This document shows positions 46,117 to 60,011 of a DNA stretch of 64,000 nucleotides, in pieces. This stretch comes from Auricularia sp. M13 (Eukaryota; Basidiomycota; Agaricomycetes; Auriculariales; Auriculariaceae). The stretch covers positions 2,418,001 through 2,482,000 of the forward strand of contig CM073197.1 in the NCBI GenBank assembly GCA_037042915.1, read 5' to 3'. Made by a program: the position numbers and the translations under genes. The notes below the pieces were generated by a model. It ran no database searches, had not been told where the DNA came from, and was given only the letters and a program-made list of their open reading frames with translations. Numbering within the stretch: position 1 is the first letter of the stretch; each line of letters begins with the position of its first letter.

Positions 46117-47083
46117 ATGCAGTGGCCTTCGGATTGAACATTCTCAAAGGCATATGAAAGTTTCCTTCAACAACGATAAGGCAACTGTAGGAATAGGATT
46201 GTCTGCGCATCCTGTGAGCAACCAGCTATCGTCATGGTACAGCACTTTCATATGACCAGACTCGCCTCATCGGGCTCGAATGCTTCGCTTCTTTACCCCG
46301 CACCCCAGAAGCGGGAGGATCATGATCACGGATACTTACCCCGCACTCTGACAGAGCTCCAGACTCCCATTCCCCAGTCTGCCCCTGTCTTGTCTCGCAC
46401 CCGAACAGTACAGTATTACTGTACCGAGTCTGGAGTCTAGGCGATTCGTCACCTCAATGTGCTGTCTCAGACGTCTGGCCAGAGCGCCGCCGCCCGTGCC
46501 ATGCCATTTCTCAGGCACCCCTCCTGTTCCTCCTGTTCACCTGACCCGGTCTGCCCCGTAGGCACGGGAATGCTCGGGATAACCGTCGTGCCGCCGATCC
46601 TTTGGGCCCTGACGCGGAGAATCCGTAATCGCCTGACGCTGGACACCGGACATGCTAAGGAACAAAACATTGGACGGGCCCGAGGCAGGTACGGAACGCG
46701 TGCTGGGACTGGCCATGGCATATCCACATTGAGCAGTCGTCCGACGTGGGCGGGAGACGTCGCGCTCATGTTTGCAAAAACTTGGCGGTCATAAGACACC
46801 AGAGCCATCTGGAGAAGCAGTTCGCTGCTTCGCTGCCGCCATACTGCCAAGCTGTAGATGCAGGAATCCATGGAAGACCGTCGGGATCTCAGGTTGATTC
46901 TCGGCAGTCATGCATTGGTCATGACGGGACAGACGTGATAAACCCATGACCATTGAACGAGCAAGCCACGAACGAAACTAGCTATGAAAACATACTACGA
47001 ATTAGAACACGTTGTGTCGTGAGGAAGTAGACGTCGCTCGACTGGTTTTCTGCTCAAGTCTGCTAACATGCTCGAAACACCGT
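46117..47083. other. Intergenic, no gene recognised
   Basis: 967 nt between the tRNA and the 3' end of the acetate-transporter gene. Open frames of 60-130 codons overlap on both strands with no motif or splice support. Confidence 0.45.
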
Positions 47084-48157
47084 TCAGAGCCGGCGCTTGG
47101 GCATGTTGCCGCTGGGGAGGATGATGAAGCTGTCACCGAGCAAACACCGATCAGCAAACTGGCAGTCATGACAGGCCACATTTTCGCGCACCTGTTGTCG
47201 TGCGTGATGAGTGCACTGGCACCGGCGTAGTACGCAATGAAGGCGGTAAGGATGCCGAAGCCGCCGCCCGCCTTGTGGATCTTGATGTTGTTGGTGTACG
47301 CTCCTGCCATGCCATTCAGTAACGGTGTCGAGTGCAGGGTCAATGCTGACACGCACCAATCATCAGGAAGAGGAACGTAATGTCCAGGAAGAAGAACAAG
47401 GCGACCAGTGCTATCGTTGACCGCAACGATGCGATGCTAGGGTGGAGCGCGTCAACATGGGTGCAAATGGCCGGACGTGTTTAGAGGGACGCACAGGAAA
47501 ATGAATGTGACGATGAACCAGACTGTCAAGAATACGCCAACGGCGTTGTGCTCCTGGTCGGCCACCTCGCCGGTGTAGCTAACACCGACGTTCGCTCCGG
47601 GGATGAAGATGAGGGCATACGAGATCCAGAAAGCACCGTAGGACGAGAAAGCTGCCGTAACGAGTGAGCTGGAGCGGAGACGCCGGCGACTGCGCGCGTA
47701 CCAGTAGCACCGAAAGTGTTCTGAGGATCATCGATCAGCCCATATCAGTCATGTTTGCGCACGCTGGATGTTTCAGAACGCACCCCGCAAGCAAACTGCA
47801 CCAGAGGTCAGCCAATGCGTGATGGACGGGCGAAAATTTTACAAACCTCCCACATGCCGGCCAGAAGTTGCGCGCCTCCACCGCAGGCGATGGCCATGCC
47901 AATGACAATGTTGCTGTTGGTCACGCCGCGGACGTTGACGTTGAACAACGACAGCATGAGCGTCGTGGACGCGAACGAGAACAGACCGCTGGAAGGGGGA
48001 GTCAGTGCACGCCGGCGACATGCTCTAGACTGTCTTACAGGGGCGCCGGGTTGGCAATGGTGCGGAACTGGGGCGCGGGCGCAGCGACGGGCGCGGTGGC
48101 GGCGGTGGCATAGCGCTCGTGGTGGGCGTCGTTGTTCGCCTTCTCGATGTCGGCCAT
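47084..48157 (-). CDS. ATO/GPR1/FUN34/YaaH acetate transporter
   Basis: Six-helix plasma-membrane acetate or monocarboxylate transporter. Start MADIEKANNDAHHERYATAA, then after an intron a first-helix region ANPAPL, GLFSFASTTLMLSLFNVNVR, GVTNSNIVIGMAIACGGGAQ and LLAGMWE. Later: FGATAFSSYGAFWISYALIF, DQEHNAVGVFLTVWFIVTFI, ASLRSTIALVALFFFLDITF, AYTNNIKIHKAGGGFGILTA and FIAYYAGASALITHDNS. The C-terminus is ILPSGNMPKRRL. The usual NPAPLGL signature near the N-terminus is present across the first intron (NPAPL, GLFSFA). Six introns. Confidence 0.9.
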
Positions 48158-48364
48158 GGCGCTGGAGGATTGGACGAGCTGCTGTTTGGGGGAAGGAGCT
48201 GGTTCAAGGACAACCTGCAGACCGCGGAGTTTTTAAAATGCGGGGTAATGGAGGACGCGGGGATGATCGGAAACACGTGAGCGCTTATGCGGTTCTCGGC
48301 CATCAAGCTCCGGGCCTCGGCGCCCTTCTGCGCTCTGGGATATGCCGAGCCCGACCTCCGATAA
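48158..48364. promoter_or_regulatory. Divergent promoter region: ATO transporter / NAT9
   Basis: 207 nt separates the two divergent starts. No TATA box was certain. Confidence 0.4.
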
Positions 48365-49220
48365 ATGCGCGTCAACACACACACCGCGATACTTGGCACC
48401 AAAGTCGTTCTGGTGCCATACAGGTCTGCTGAATATCACGCCAGCGCCGCGCGCGTCCTGGGCTGATCATGGTTTATCCCAGGGAGGAGCATGTGAAGGT
48501 TGGCTTCCGCTGCGGCTTGTCGTCCGCGCACCTGACCCACCAAGACCTACCACGAATGGATGTCCAGACCAGAACTGCTCGAACTGACCGCGTCAGAACC
48601 TCTGACACTCGAACAAGAATATGAAATGCAGCGTGAGTTGATATCCCGCCAAGTCGCGCTCCCCGTCAGCTACCAACTCAGGAAAATGGCGCGAGGACGA
48701 CGATAGTAAGAGCTCATTCAGCACGCCTGAAACATCGTGTCATTGAGTGAATGGTGCCAGAGTTGACCTTCATTGTCCTGGCTCGCGATCCACGGGCGCC
48801 AGCGCCGTCGTCGGCCACTGAAATCGCCAGCTTGCCCATGGTCGGCGACGTCAACATCTTCCTCAACAGTCCAAACGAGGCCGAGGTCGAGATTATGATC
48901 GCAGGTTCGTGGATTGTGCTAGACTCTGCCGTTGCGAAGGCTGATGCTTTTCTCTAGAAAGCTCGTACCGACGGCAGGGTCTAGCGAAATGCGCCCTCGA
49001 ATTGCTGCTATCCTACGTGACGGACGCACCGCTATCCATTCCTGTGACCAGTCTAGTGGCCAAAATTGGCAAGGATAATGCGCCGTCGATCGCTCTGTTT
49101 CGTCGTTTGCACTTCGACGTCGTCTCCACGCCCAACGTCTTTGGCGAAATCGAGCTGCGCTGCGTCAAATACACGCCTGACGGCGAATGGGAACGGGGAC
49201 ACATTGTTGCCTATCCTTAA
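48365..49220 (+). CDS. NAT9: N-acetyltransferase 9-like GNAT protein
   Basis: GNAT-fold acetyltransferase; animal NAT9 affects microtubule stability. The small exons join to a text typical of the family: MRVNTHTAILGTKVVLVPYR, mini-exon EEHVK, TYHEWMSRPELLELTASEPL, TLEQEYEMQ, RKWREDDD, KLTFIVLARD. Then VGDVNIFLNS, EAEVEIMIA, an intron, SSYRRQGLAKCALELLLSYV (acetyl-CoA binding R-x-x-G), LVAKIGKDNAPSIALFRRLH and FDVVSTPNVFGEIELR. Stop at 49220. The mini-exon of 16 nt (about 48481-48496) is flanked by good GT/AG sites and restores the frame exactly. FMO2 starts 131 nt downstream on the same strand. A decayed copy lies at 40390-40640. Confidence 0.88.
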
Positions 49221-49351
49221 AAATAGCATCCGATGTGCTCCCTCAGAATTTCCTGCTATTAAAGCTTGGGAAGGCACCTGACTAGTGGCCCCGCTCTGCT
49301 GACCGTCGGCGAACCCGCACCGGACACCCGCTCTTCCCTTGTCCTCATACC

Positions 49352-51828
49352 ATGTCAACGCCTACCAAAGTTGTCCTACCCACTCTCGACGTTTTGGGCG
49401 TCAAGTCCGAGCTGGATACGGTCGATGCAAAGGCCATTGCCGCTGAATGGCTGAGCAGCTTCGCCCAAGCTGCCACAACCGCCGATGTCAACGGTCTCCT
49501 TGCTAACTTCGTCGACGACGGATTCTGGCGCGACTTCCTGGCTCTGACATGGGCAAGTAATAGTTGTAGTGACGAGGAGCGTGCGCCAAATGCTTAAACT
49601 TGCACGATCAGGAGATGCGCACATTCCATGGCAAAGCCCGTATCAGGGAATTCCTGGTCGATCGCCTCGCGGCGTCCAAGGTTCACGACGTGAAACTCTC
49701 GACTGAGATTGGGGAGGAGCCTGCGCTGCTCAAGCCCTACGCAGACCTCGCCTGGATCCAAGTGTTCTTCACGTTTCTCACGGATGTTGGCATTGCGTCC
49801 GGCATCGCGCGCCTCGTCCCCAACCCTCAGGATGGCACCTGGCGCGCGCACACGGTGTTCACGAACCTCGAGGGCCTGCAGGGGCACCCTCCCGCGACGG
49901 GCCCCCTGAGAGACGCGACGCATTTCTCCGGCACGTGGACCGCGAAGCGCGAGGCCGAGCTCGAGTTCGCCGACCGCGATCCCGCGGTGCTCATCATCGG
50001 CGCGGGGCAGAGCGGCCTCGACGTCGCGGCCAGGCTCAAGTACTACGGCGTCCCGACGCTTCTCGTTGACCGGAACGCACGCATTGGAGACCAGTGGCGC
50101 GGACGCTACGAGTCGCTCTGTCTCCATGATCCCGTGTGTAAGTCCCCTGTTCTCCTCTCCCACGCCCGCACGCGAGATATTCACCTGCCCCAACACCTGA
50201 AGGGTACGACCATCTCCCGTACATCCCGTGCGTCCCACGCCCCTTTCACGCGCAAGGAACGCGAAGGCGTCTAACGTGATCCGCAGGTTCCCCGCGGGCT
50301 GGCCAGTCTGGACGCCTGCCCCGAAGGTAAGCACAGTGGCCATCGATGGCCATCACGCCTCATCGGTCGTCCGGGGCCCCATAATGCTGTGCTATGCTAA
50401 CGCCAATTTCTGTTGCTAGCTCGCGGACTGGTTGGAATCCTACGCCAAGTCCCTGGACCTGAATGTCTGGACGCAGTCCACGGTCACACACACCGAGTGG
50501 GACGACAGCGCGAAACAATGGACCGTGAAGGTTAATCGTAATGGCAAGGAGCGCGTGTTGCGGCCGCGCCATGTCGTCGTGGCCATCGGACTTGCGGGGG
50601 GCGTTCCCAATATCCCGACGATTCCTGGACAGGTGTGCATGCCACGTCTTTCGGAAAACATTGAGCTAATGCCAGCACGACGCAGGACATATTCAAGGGC
50701 GTCGCAATCCACTCGACGTCCTTCAAGACGGGCCGCGAGTATATCGGCAAGAAGGTCCTAGTCATTGGCGCCTGCACTTCCGGTGCGTTCGCCGAGTGGC
50801 TGCAAAGATCCTGCCAAACGTTTAATGATCGCTGCAGGCCACGATGTTGCGGCGGATCTGCACTCGCACGGCGTGGATGTCACGATCTACCAGCGTTCTT
50901 CGACATACATCATGAGCACCGACCGTGGCTTCCCAATTGTCCACAAGGGTTCGTGACACACCTACAATCTGCTCTTGCCTAACTCCTATTTGCTGCGTTT
51001 CAGACCTCTACGTCGAGGGTGGACCGCCGGTCGACCGTGCCGATCGAATCCTCAACAGTTATCCGCTGCACCTGCTCGCTCTCATCCACCAGCGGGTGAC
51101 GAAGGATATCAAGGCCGCCGATGTGTGCGTAGATTTTGCACCTGCGCGAAGTTTCCTGTAACGGCCAACTTTCATCTCTAGCGAAATTATCCAGGCGCTC
51201 GAGAAAGTCGGATTCAAGTGTAACGACGGCCCAGATGGGACGGGCTTCTGGCTGAACGCACTGGGTCGCGGCGGCGGCTACTACCTGGGTCAGCAAACCA
51301 TCCCTACTTCCCGCCGTGGGAACTTCACTTACCAGCCGCGCAGATGTCGGAACGTCCGCGCTCGTGGCATCCGGCGCCATCAAGCTCGTCTCCGGCACGC
51401 CGATCGAGACGTTCACTGAGAACGGCGTCAAGTTTGCCGACGGGCGCACCGTCGAAGCGGACCTGGTCGTCTACGCCACCGGGTTCGGCGACTTCAAGCA
51501 GGCCGTCAAGCCCCTCTTTGGTGACAAGGTCGTCGAGAAGATGAAGCCGGTTTGGGGCATCGACAAGGAGGGCGAGATCAACAGCGTCTGGCGGGGAAGC
51601 GGCCATCCGGGCCTCTATGTTATGATGGGTGCGTACTGTAGCACTCTATGATCGCCTTCCGTGTCTAACTGTGGGTTTGCAGGCAACCTGCAACTGTGCC
51701 GGTTCCACTCGAGCCATCTTACGTTGCGTGAGTTGCGACCTTTCCTGCTCGGGGGTAATACTTACAGTAACTACGCAGAGATCAAAGCTATGGAGGAGAA
51801 TCTATACGGAGAACCCTACCTCAAGTAG
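49352..51828 (+). CDS. Flavin-containing monooxygenase (FMO2), inverted duplicate of FMO1
   Basis: Same domain order as FMO1: start MSTPTKVVLPTLDVLGVKSE; NTF2-like part LLANFVDDGFWRDFLALTW; FAD motif AVLIIGAGQSGLDVAARL; DRNARIGDQWRGRYESLCLH; FMO signature FKGVAIHSTSF; VLVIGACTSG, GHDVAADLHSHGVDVTIYQR; WVEG-type exon DLYVEGGPPVDRADRILNSY; LVVYATGFGDFKQAV; end KAMEENLYGEPYLK at 51828. Differences from FMO1 are mostly conservative substitutions. The exon-intron layout is the same while intron sequences have diverged. All exons appear intact, so both copies may be functional. Substrate unknown. Confidence 0.88.
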
Positions 51829-54491
<2,663 letters not shown>

Positions 54492-54586
54492 CCAGCGCGG
54501 CGGCGACGGTAGACTGAGAGAGCGGGTTGGACAGCACGCGCGGCACGTGACCCGGACACGGTCCTTGAACCCGACCCTTCACTCAA
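54492..54586. promoter_or_regulatory. 95-bp divergent promoter: Dbf2/Sid2-like kinase and SPC25
   Basis: The two start codons are only 95 nt apart. The interval holds ACGCG (54536-54540), the core of the MluI cell-cycle box bound by MBF in yeasts, and CACGTG (54544-54549), an E-box. Both genes act in mitosis, so shared control is plausible inference. Confidence 0.55.
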
Positions 54587-55546
54587 ATGGCGCTCAAGTT
54601 CCAGCCCGTCAGCCTCGCCGACGTCCTCAACCAGCCGCACCCGCACATCGACCTGCGCCTCGACGAGTATGCCCGCAGCACAGACGCGTTCCTCAAGGCC
54701 GTCCGCGCCTACGCGTCGCGCGCCACCAACGAGATCCTCGCCCGCCGCGACGCCCACGTCAAGGAGGTCAAGCTCAGCGCTGGCCAGGCCAAGGAGACCG
54801 AGGCCACCATTGCCCGCATTAAGGAGCAGGGAATCGAGCTCATGAAGGGTGCGTGGTTGTGCTCTCAACAATGACTGGCATGCTCAAACCTGGTTCCACA
54901 GTGGTCGCGCGCGAGGAGGGCGAGCGCAAACGCGTCGAGGGCGAGCTCGCCGACTTCAAGCGCGCGCTGGCGTCGTCCAAGGCGAAATGCGGCGCGCTCG
55001 AGAGCGAGATCGCGCAGAAACGCGCGCACATCGAGATGCTCAGGGCCGGTGCGCAGGGATTTCTTTTCTGGCTGGCAACAGGCGCCGGCTGTCAGGCTGA
55101 CGTGCGACGGCGCGCAGACAAACAGGCCGACCGCCGGCTGCTCGACCGCCGCGCGGATGAATGCGTGCCCGAGCTCGTGCAGCTCCAGCGCAAATTGCGG
55201 CTGGGCATCGAAGGGATCAACGGTGAGCGTTGATGAACTGCCTGCCAGCCACGCTTAACCCGCTGCGCCCCACAGCGAACCTGCTGCAGTTCCGCTTCCC
55301 CGTCCTGCGCGACCCGGAGGCCGAGGGCGTGCTCATCCTGGATCACTCGAGCCGAATATACAAGGGTGAGATTCTGATATGCAATCGCAACATGAACGGG
55401 AAATCTGATCGCCCGTCGTCCCATGGCCAGTGGCAAAGTGCGAACCGCCGCTGACCAACATGGGCCAGCTGCTGGACGAGCTGAACGAGAGCAGGGAGCT
55501 GTATGGGTTTCTGATACGGGTGTTTGAGTCGTTCCAGAGTGTATAG
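54587..55546 (+). CDS. SPC25: Kinetochore protein Spc25 (Ndc80 complex)
   Basis: Subunit of the four-protein Ndc80 complex that links kinetochores to microtubules. Start MALKFQPVSLADVLNQPHPH, typical of fungal Spc25. A long coiled coil follows: YASRATNEILARRDAHVKEV, KETEATIARIKEQGIELMK, then after an intron GERKRVEGELADFKRALASS and LESEIAQKRAHIEML. The C-terminal RWD-like globular part is ECVPELVQLQRKLRLGIEGI, an intron, NLLQFRFPVLRDPEAEGVLI and LDHSSRIYK, with the last exon GQLLDELNESRELYGFLIRV ending FESFQSV. Four introns. Length after splicing is about 235 residues, usual for the family. Confidence 0.9.
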
Positions 55547-55667
55547 TATTAGTATTAGTAGTGACAGACAGGAAATTTATTTGAGGACCCGCGCAAGTTC
55601 AACTTCGAAATCCAGTTCCGGTGTCGGCCAGGTGCCCCGCCATCACCACCGCTTGCCCGCCCGCTGC

Positions 55668-58207
55668 ATGGCCCTCGTCGCCCAAGACTGGCCCAAGACG
55701 CCACCGACAGCGACGAGCGCTAATCCCATGGACTCGAGCCCCTCGCGCCAGCAGAGCCCCGACGCCGCCGCCGCCGTCGCCGCACAGGCCAGCGGGCCCG
55801 CCCAGCCGCCGACGCAGCCCAGCTGGACGCCGTCGCCGAACGCAGCGCCCTTCTACCCGTCCTTCACGCCCTTCTTCGCTCCGGGCCAGCCGCCGCCGCC
55901 GGGCCAGCAGCAGTTTTACGACCCGAACTTTGCTCAATGGGCCTACCATCAGATGATGCTGTCCCAGCCGCACCTCATGAACCCCCAGGCCCTGCCCTTC
56001 ACGCCGCCCCAGCAGCAGCAGCAGCCCCACCAGCTGCTCGCCCCGTTCCCCAACCCGTCGCCGCGCCCGTCGCCCTCGACAGAGCCCGCCAGCTACCAGG
56101 GCTTCCATCCCTATCGCAGGCCAGGCCGCCCGCAGCAGGACGCCCACGGCCCCCACGCCGCCGCCCAGAGCCCGCAGGTGCTGCACCAGGACTGGTCGCG
56201 GCAACAGCACCCGCCCCAGCCGCCGTATGCGCGTGGCGAGGCGTCCAGTTCCCAGACTTCGCTGGGCGGCTCGTCCACAAGCTCCCGCTCGCGTGTCAAC
56301 TCCAACCCGTCGTCCGTGCGCGGCCGTGCGGGCGCAGTGGCGCTCCCGCCGGCCGCGACCCCCGGAGCGCCACGCGCCGCCGCCGGCGGTGTCCAACTTC
56401 GGCCGCTCGAGCCCCGTGCCCGCGAGCCGTGCACCGCACCAGCGCGTCAACTCGTCCTCGTCAGACCGCAGCTCGAGCTCGACAACGCGCGGCGTGCGCC
56501 CCGCCTCGCCCGCGCTCTCGCACCAGAGCCGGCCGTCGGTCGCGCCTGCAAAGCCGTCGCCGCTGTCGCAGGGCCAGCCCATGTCCGCCGCGGAGAAACG
56601 CATGAGCAAGGACGACTCCGAGCTCATGAGCGAGTCTGCCGCGCACGCGGCGGCCTCGCCGCTCGGCCGCCCATCGGGTCTCAAAGGCAGGCTGCGCCGC
56701 GCCTTCTCGCTCAACGCTGCCAGCACGCTCGATCCCGCCTCGGCGTCGTCGAGCAACCCGCGCACAAAGACCCAGCCCGGCCAGGCACCCGTCGCCGACC
56801 CGGACGCGCCGGGCGCGCCGCCCAAGCGCTCGCGCGCGGCGTCGCTGTTCAACCCGCGCTTCAACCGCTCGACGGACAACATCTCGCTCAGCTCGACCGT
56901 GTCGAGCGCGAGCGTCATGATCCGCAAGCTCGGCTCGATGGGCAAGCTCGCGCGCCGCAACACGCTCGCCGGCATCACCAGCATCTTCAAGGACAAGAAC
57001 AAGGAGGGCGACAGCAAGTCGCGCGCCGAGCCCACCGTCTCGCACGCCACCGCAGAGTTCGACCGCGTCCCCACGGACGATCCCGAGATGGTCGGCCTCT
57101 CGCCCGCCGCGCAGCTCGTACGGCAGCACACGCTCCGCACCAACGCCCAGGAAGCCGCCGAGCGCGCCAAAGCGGCTCTGGACCGCCGTGCAGCGGCCGC
57201 AGGGGGAAGCCAGCGTGGCCCCGGGCCGCGTCACATCTATGAAGACGGCAGGAGGATCATCGTGGAGGAGGACGAGGACTCGGGCAGCGACACAGACCGC
57301 GGACACCGTTCGGACGACGACGACGCGAACGGCTTTGACGAAGAGGACCTCACCGTGCGCATGAACAACATCGGTCTGGACGGCGACGATGACGACGACG
57401 AATACGACTCGTGGGCCGTTGGCGTGCGCCGCTCCCTTGAGCGCATGCGCCAGCCGGCGAAAGGCATTCTCAAAAGTGAGATAGCATTTCTACACGCGCC
57501 AGGCTTCCTGTGTCTGACTTTCTGTGCGTGTTTTGAAGACGCCGGGTCCTACGACCAAGACGCGTATCTCCAGAGTGTGCTCAAGGCCTCTCACCCCTCG
57601 CAGACGACGCGCCCGCGGTCCAACTCGTATGGCCCCGCGTCGCAGGAAAGCGCGCAGCCCGGCCCGCTCGCACGCATTCCGTCCCCGAACCCGGACCACA
57701 TCGACGGGCTGCACGGCCATAAGGACGGCGTGAGCGCGCATCTGCCGCGCTTCTCCTTCGAGCTCTCGAGCGGCGCGCAGCTGCACGCGTCGCCCTCCCC
57801 GTCCCCGCCGCCCAGCTCCAAGGGCCACAGCACCGAGTCCATGAAGGACAAGAGCCCGTACAACCACCCTTCGTTCAACTCGAGCGCGCCGGTCCTTAGC
57901 CTTGGCTTCGGCGGGGCGCCACTTGTCCCGCGCTCGGCGACGGCGCCTGCCAAACGCATCGTGTTCGCGCCAAACCTGTCCATTTACGACACGTTCCCCG
58001 CTTCGATGTACGATCGGCGCAGCGAGCCTGCGACGTGCAACCGCCTCACGCCCGCCCTGGCGCAGCGCATCAAGGAGGAGCTCAACTCGTACAAGATGGA
58101 GGAGATGGAGGTGCACGTCGAAAGCAGAGTCCAGTACGCCGTTCCTCACTTGCATTGCCCAATAATTCAGTAGCTGACACGCCGCTAGCACACATTTCTT
58201 TGTCTAG
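55668..58207 (+). CDS. Bni4-like protein (PP1-targeting, septum/chitin placement)
   Basis: Large, mostly disordered protein whose last 70 residues are conserved. In yeast, Bni4 recruits protein phosphatase Glc7 to direct chitin synthase to the bud neck. Start MALVAQDWPKTPPTATSANP; Pro/Gln-rich first part, then basic segments (RLRRAFSLNAASTLDPASAS, SVMIRKLGSMGKLARRNTLA) and an acidic one near 57300. One clear intron is at about 57475-57538. The C-terminus is RIVFAPNLSIYDTFPASMYD, RRSEPATCNRLTPALAQRIK and EELNSYKMEEMEVHVESR, and a final exon gives VHTHFFV, stop 58207. The RIVF within it fits an RVxF-type PP1 docking motif. The reading frame changes by one base between about 56300 and 56400, where no standard intron is obvious. 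Confidence 0.7.
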
Positions 58208-60011
58208 CATTGCCCAAGTCATCGCTGTCGGATACATGCGTCGCCGCACGCACAAGTAGCCTCCACACTCGCATCTGCCATGTCTCTCCGAAAGACACGC
58301 TCCCTCGCATCGCATCTCACGTGCCAGATATTATACCACCAGCCGAGCCCCAGCCTCGTCCCCGTCCGCGCCTGCGTAGTTGCCGCATACCACTCCCCCG
58401 TCATTTTGCGGCTGTAAAACAAGACTCTGCTGCCCCGGCACCTTTTTTGCTATCTTTCCCGTTAACGTTCCCGCTCTTCTCTGCATTTTTTTGCTTTCCC
58501 GGCTCCCCTGTCATTTCTTACTTTCTTACTTTCTTACTTTTCTCTTTTTCTTTCTCTTTTTTGCCACTCAATTCAAATTCAAATTCGTTACCGCTGGCGA
58601 AGCGCGTGCCTTGTTCCATTTCTCCGCTGGATCCCCCCTTTTTCTCCCGCTAGTTGCTAAGTAGTGACGACTTCTCCAAAGTGCTATATGGTGTACTGAC
58701 TCGCCGTGGGCCCGTACCTACCTACATACATAGTCAATTCTCGTATCTCGCTCTCTCTTCTCTCTCTCTGTTTCTCTCTCTCTGACTCTCATTTCTTGCA
58801 CGGACTTGTTTGGCCACGCTCTCTCTCTCTCCCACTCTCACCTCGACATCGACCTCCGCTCCCTACGCAACCGACCCTCTCGCTCGCTCGCAACTGACAC
58901 TCCCGCGCGGCCGCCATGGCCGCTTCCCCCTCCGCTCCTCTAGCACGCAATCAAACCTGTCTTGCACAATGGATTTCGTGTTGTGATCTGAAGCTGTTGA
59001 GCGGCGGAATAGCGCTCGGAGGTGACGCTCAGGCTTCGTGATAGCTGCCAATGGAAAGAAGGTCTCCACTACGAGTGGGAGCAAGGTCGAAGCTTGTCGG
59101 TGAGAACAGACTCCCGCGTCTCCGCGGAGGTGCTTGAATTCGTCGCGAGCTCGCGCTCGCACGCCTTACCGCCGCACATCGATTCTCCATAGTGTCCTGT
59201 GGAATTGGGCAGCCACGACGCCTTCCATAACCTTTTGTCTTCGTAAGGTACGAAGAGGAGCATATGCCGCTCGTCCTTGCGAGGCCTTCAACAGAGTGGT
59301 GCGTGGCCCGAGTCTGAGATCGAACATTGCCCTGAAATGTCCATGCATGTCCTGCATTCAGCTTCAGAGTGTTTGACGCTGCGAGTCGCATCATCTGTCC
59401 AAAGCGAGTTCCGCGTAAAACCAATTAGATGTCAGAACGTCCGTGATCGACCGTCGCCAAATAGGACGCGCTATACGCGCGTGCCTCGCCTCAACCCCTG
59501 AGGCCTGAGGAACATGAGTGAACCCTCGCAGAGTCGACAGAACCCACAGACGCGTTTCAGACAAAGAGCAAAAGATCAGATCCATTGCAAGCACAGCTAT
59601 AAAGATAAGGAACGGTGGGTACGCTATGAAGCAAGCGATCGCACATGGAATCCGCAACGGTATCGTATCATACACAGACCATCGAGCAACGAGCAATAGG
59701 GAAATGGGATAGGAGGGAAACGTAGAAAGTTCTGCGGAAACGGCACGGCCAATCGCAATAGACTAGAACCTACAGTTACCGAGGAGACGAGCGATGAATG
59801 GGTTGGGAGCAAGCAAGCAAGCAAGCGCAGTCGTCATGCCGATAGTATGAACACGGGGAAACGAGACAGTGGGTGATGCAGGGACTGGACATAGCAGTGG
59901 CGAACTTGGAAACAGAATTGCGTGGATGATACCTATGTGCAGTTGCGGCGGGACTGGGAGCAAGGCGGGAACCAAGGATAGATAACTAGACGCGGACGAC
60001 GGACAGCGATA
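58208..60011. other. Long intergenic region with CT-rich tracts
   Basis: 1.8 kb, no gene recognised. It contains pyrimidine-rich low-complexity DNA at 58500-58560 (TTTCTTACTTTCTTAC) and 58745-58860 (CTCTCTC runs), and a short CAAG tetranucleotide run at 59809-59825. Minus-strand open frames at 59029-59975 have no motif. Confidence 0.5.

Noticed and set aside
56461-57306. Long minus-strand open frame opposite the Bni4-like gene
   Set aside because: Arg/Ala-rich antisense shadow typical of GC-rich coding DNA, without motifs.
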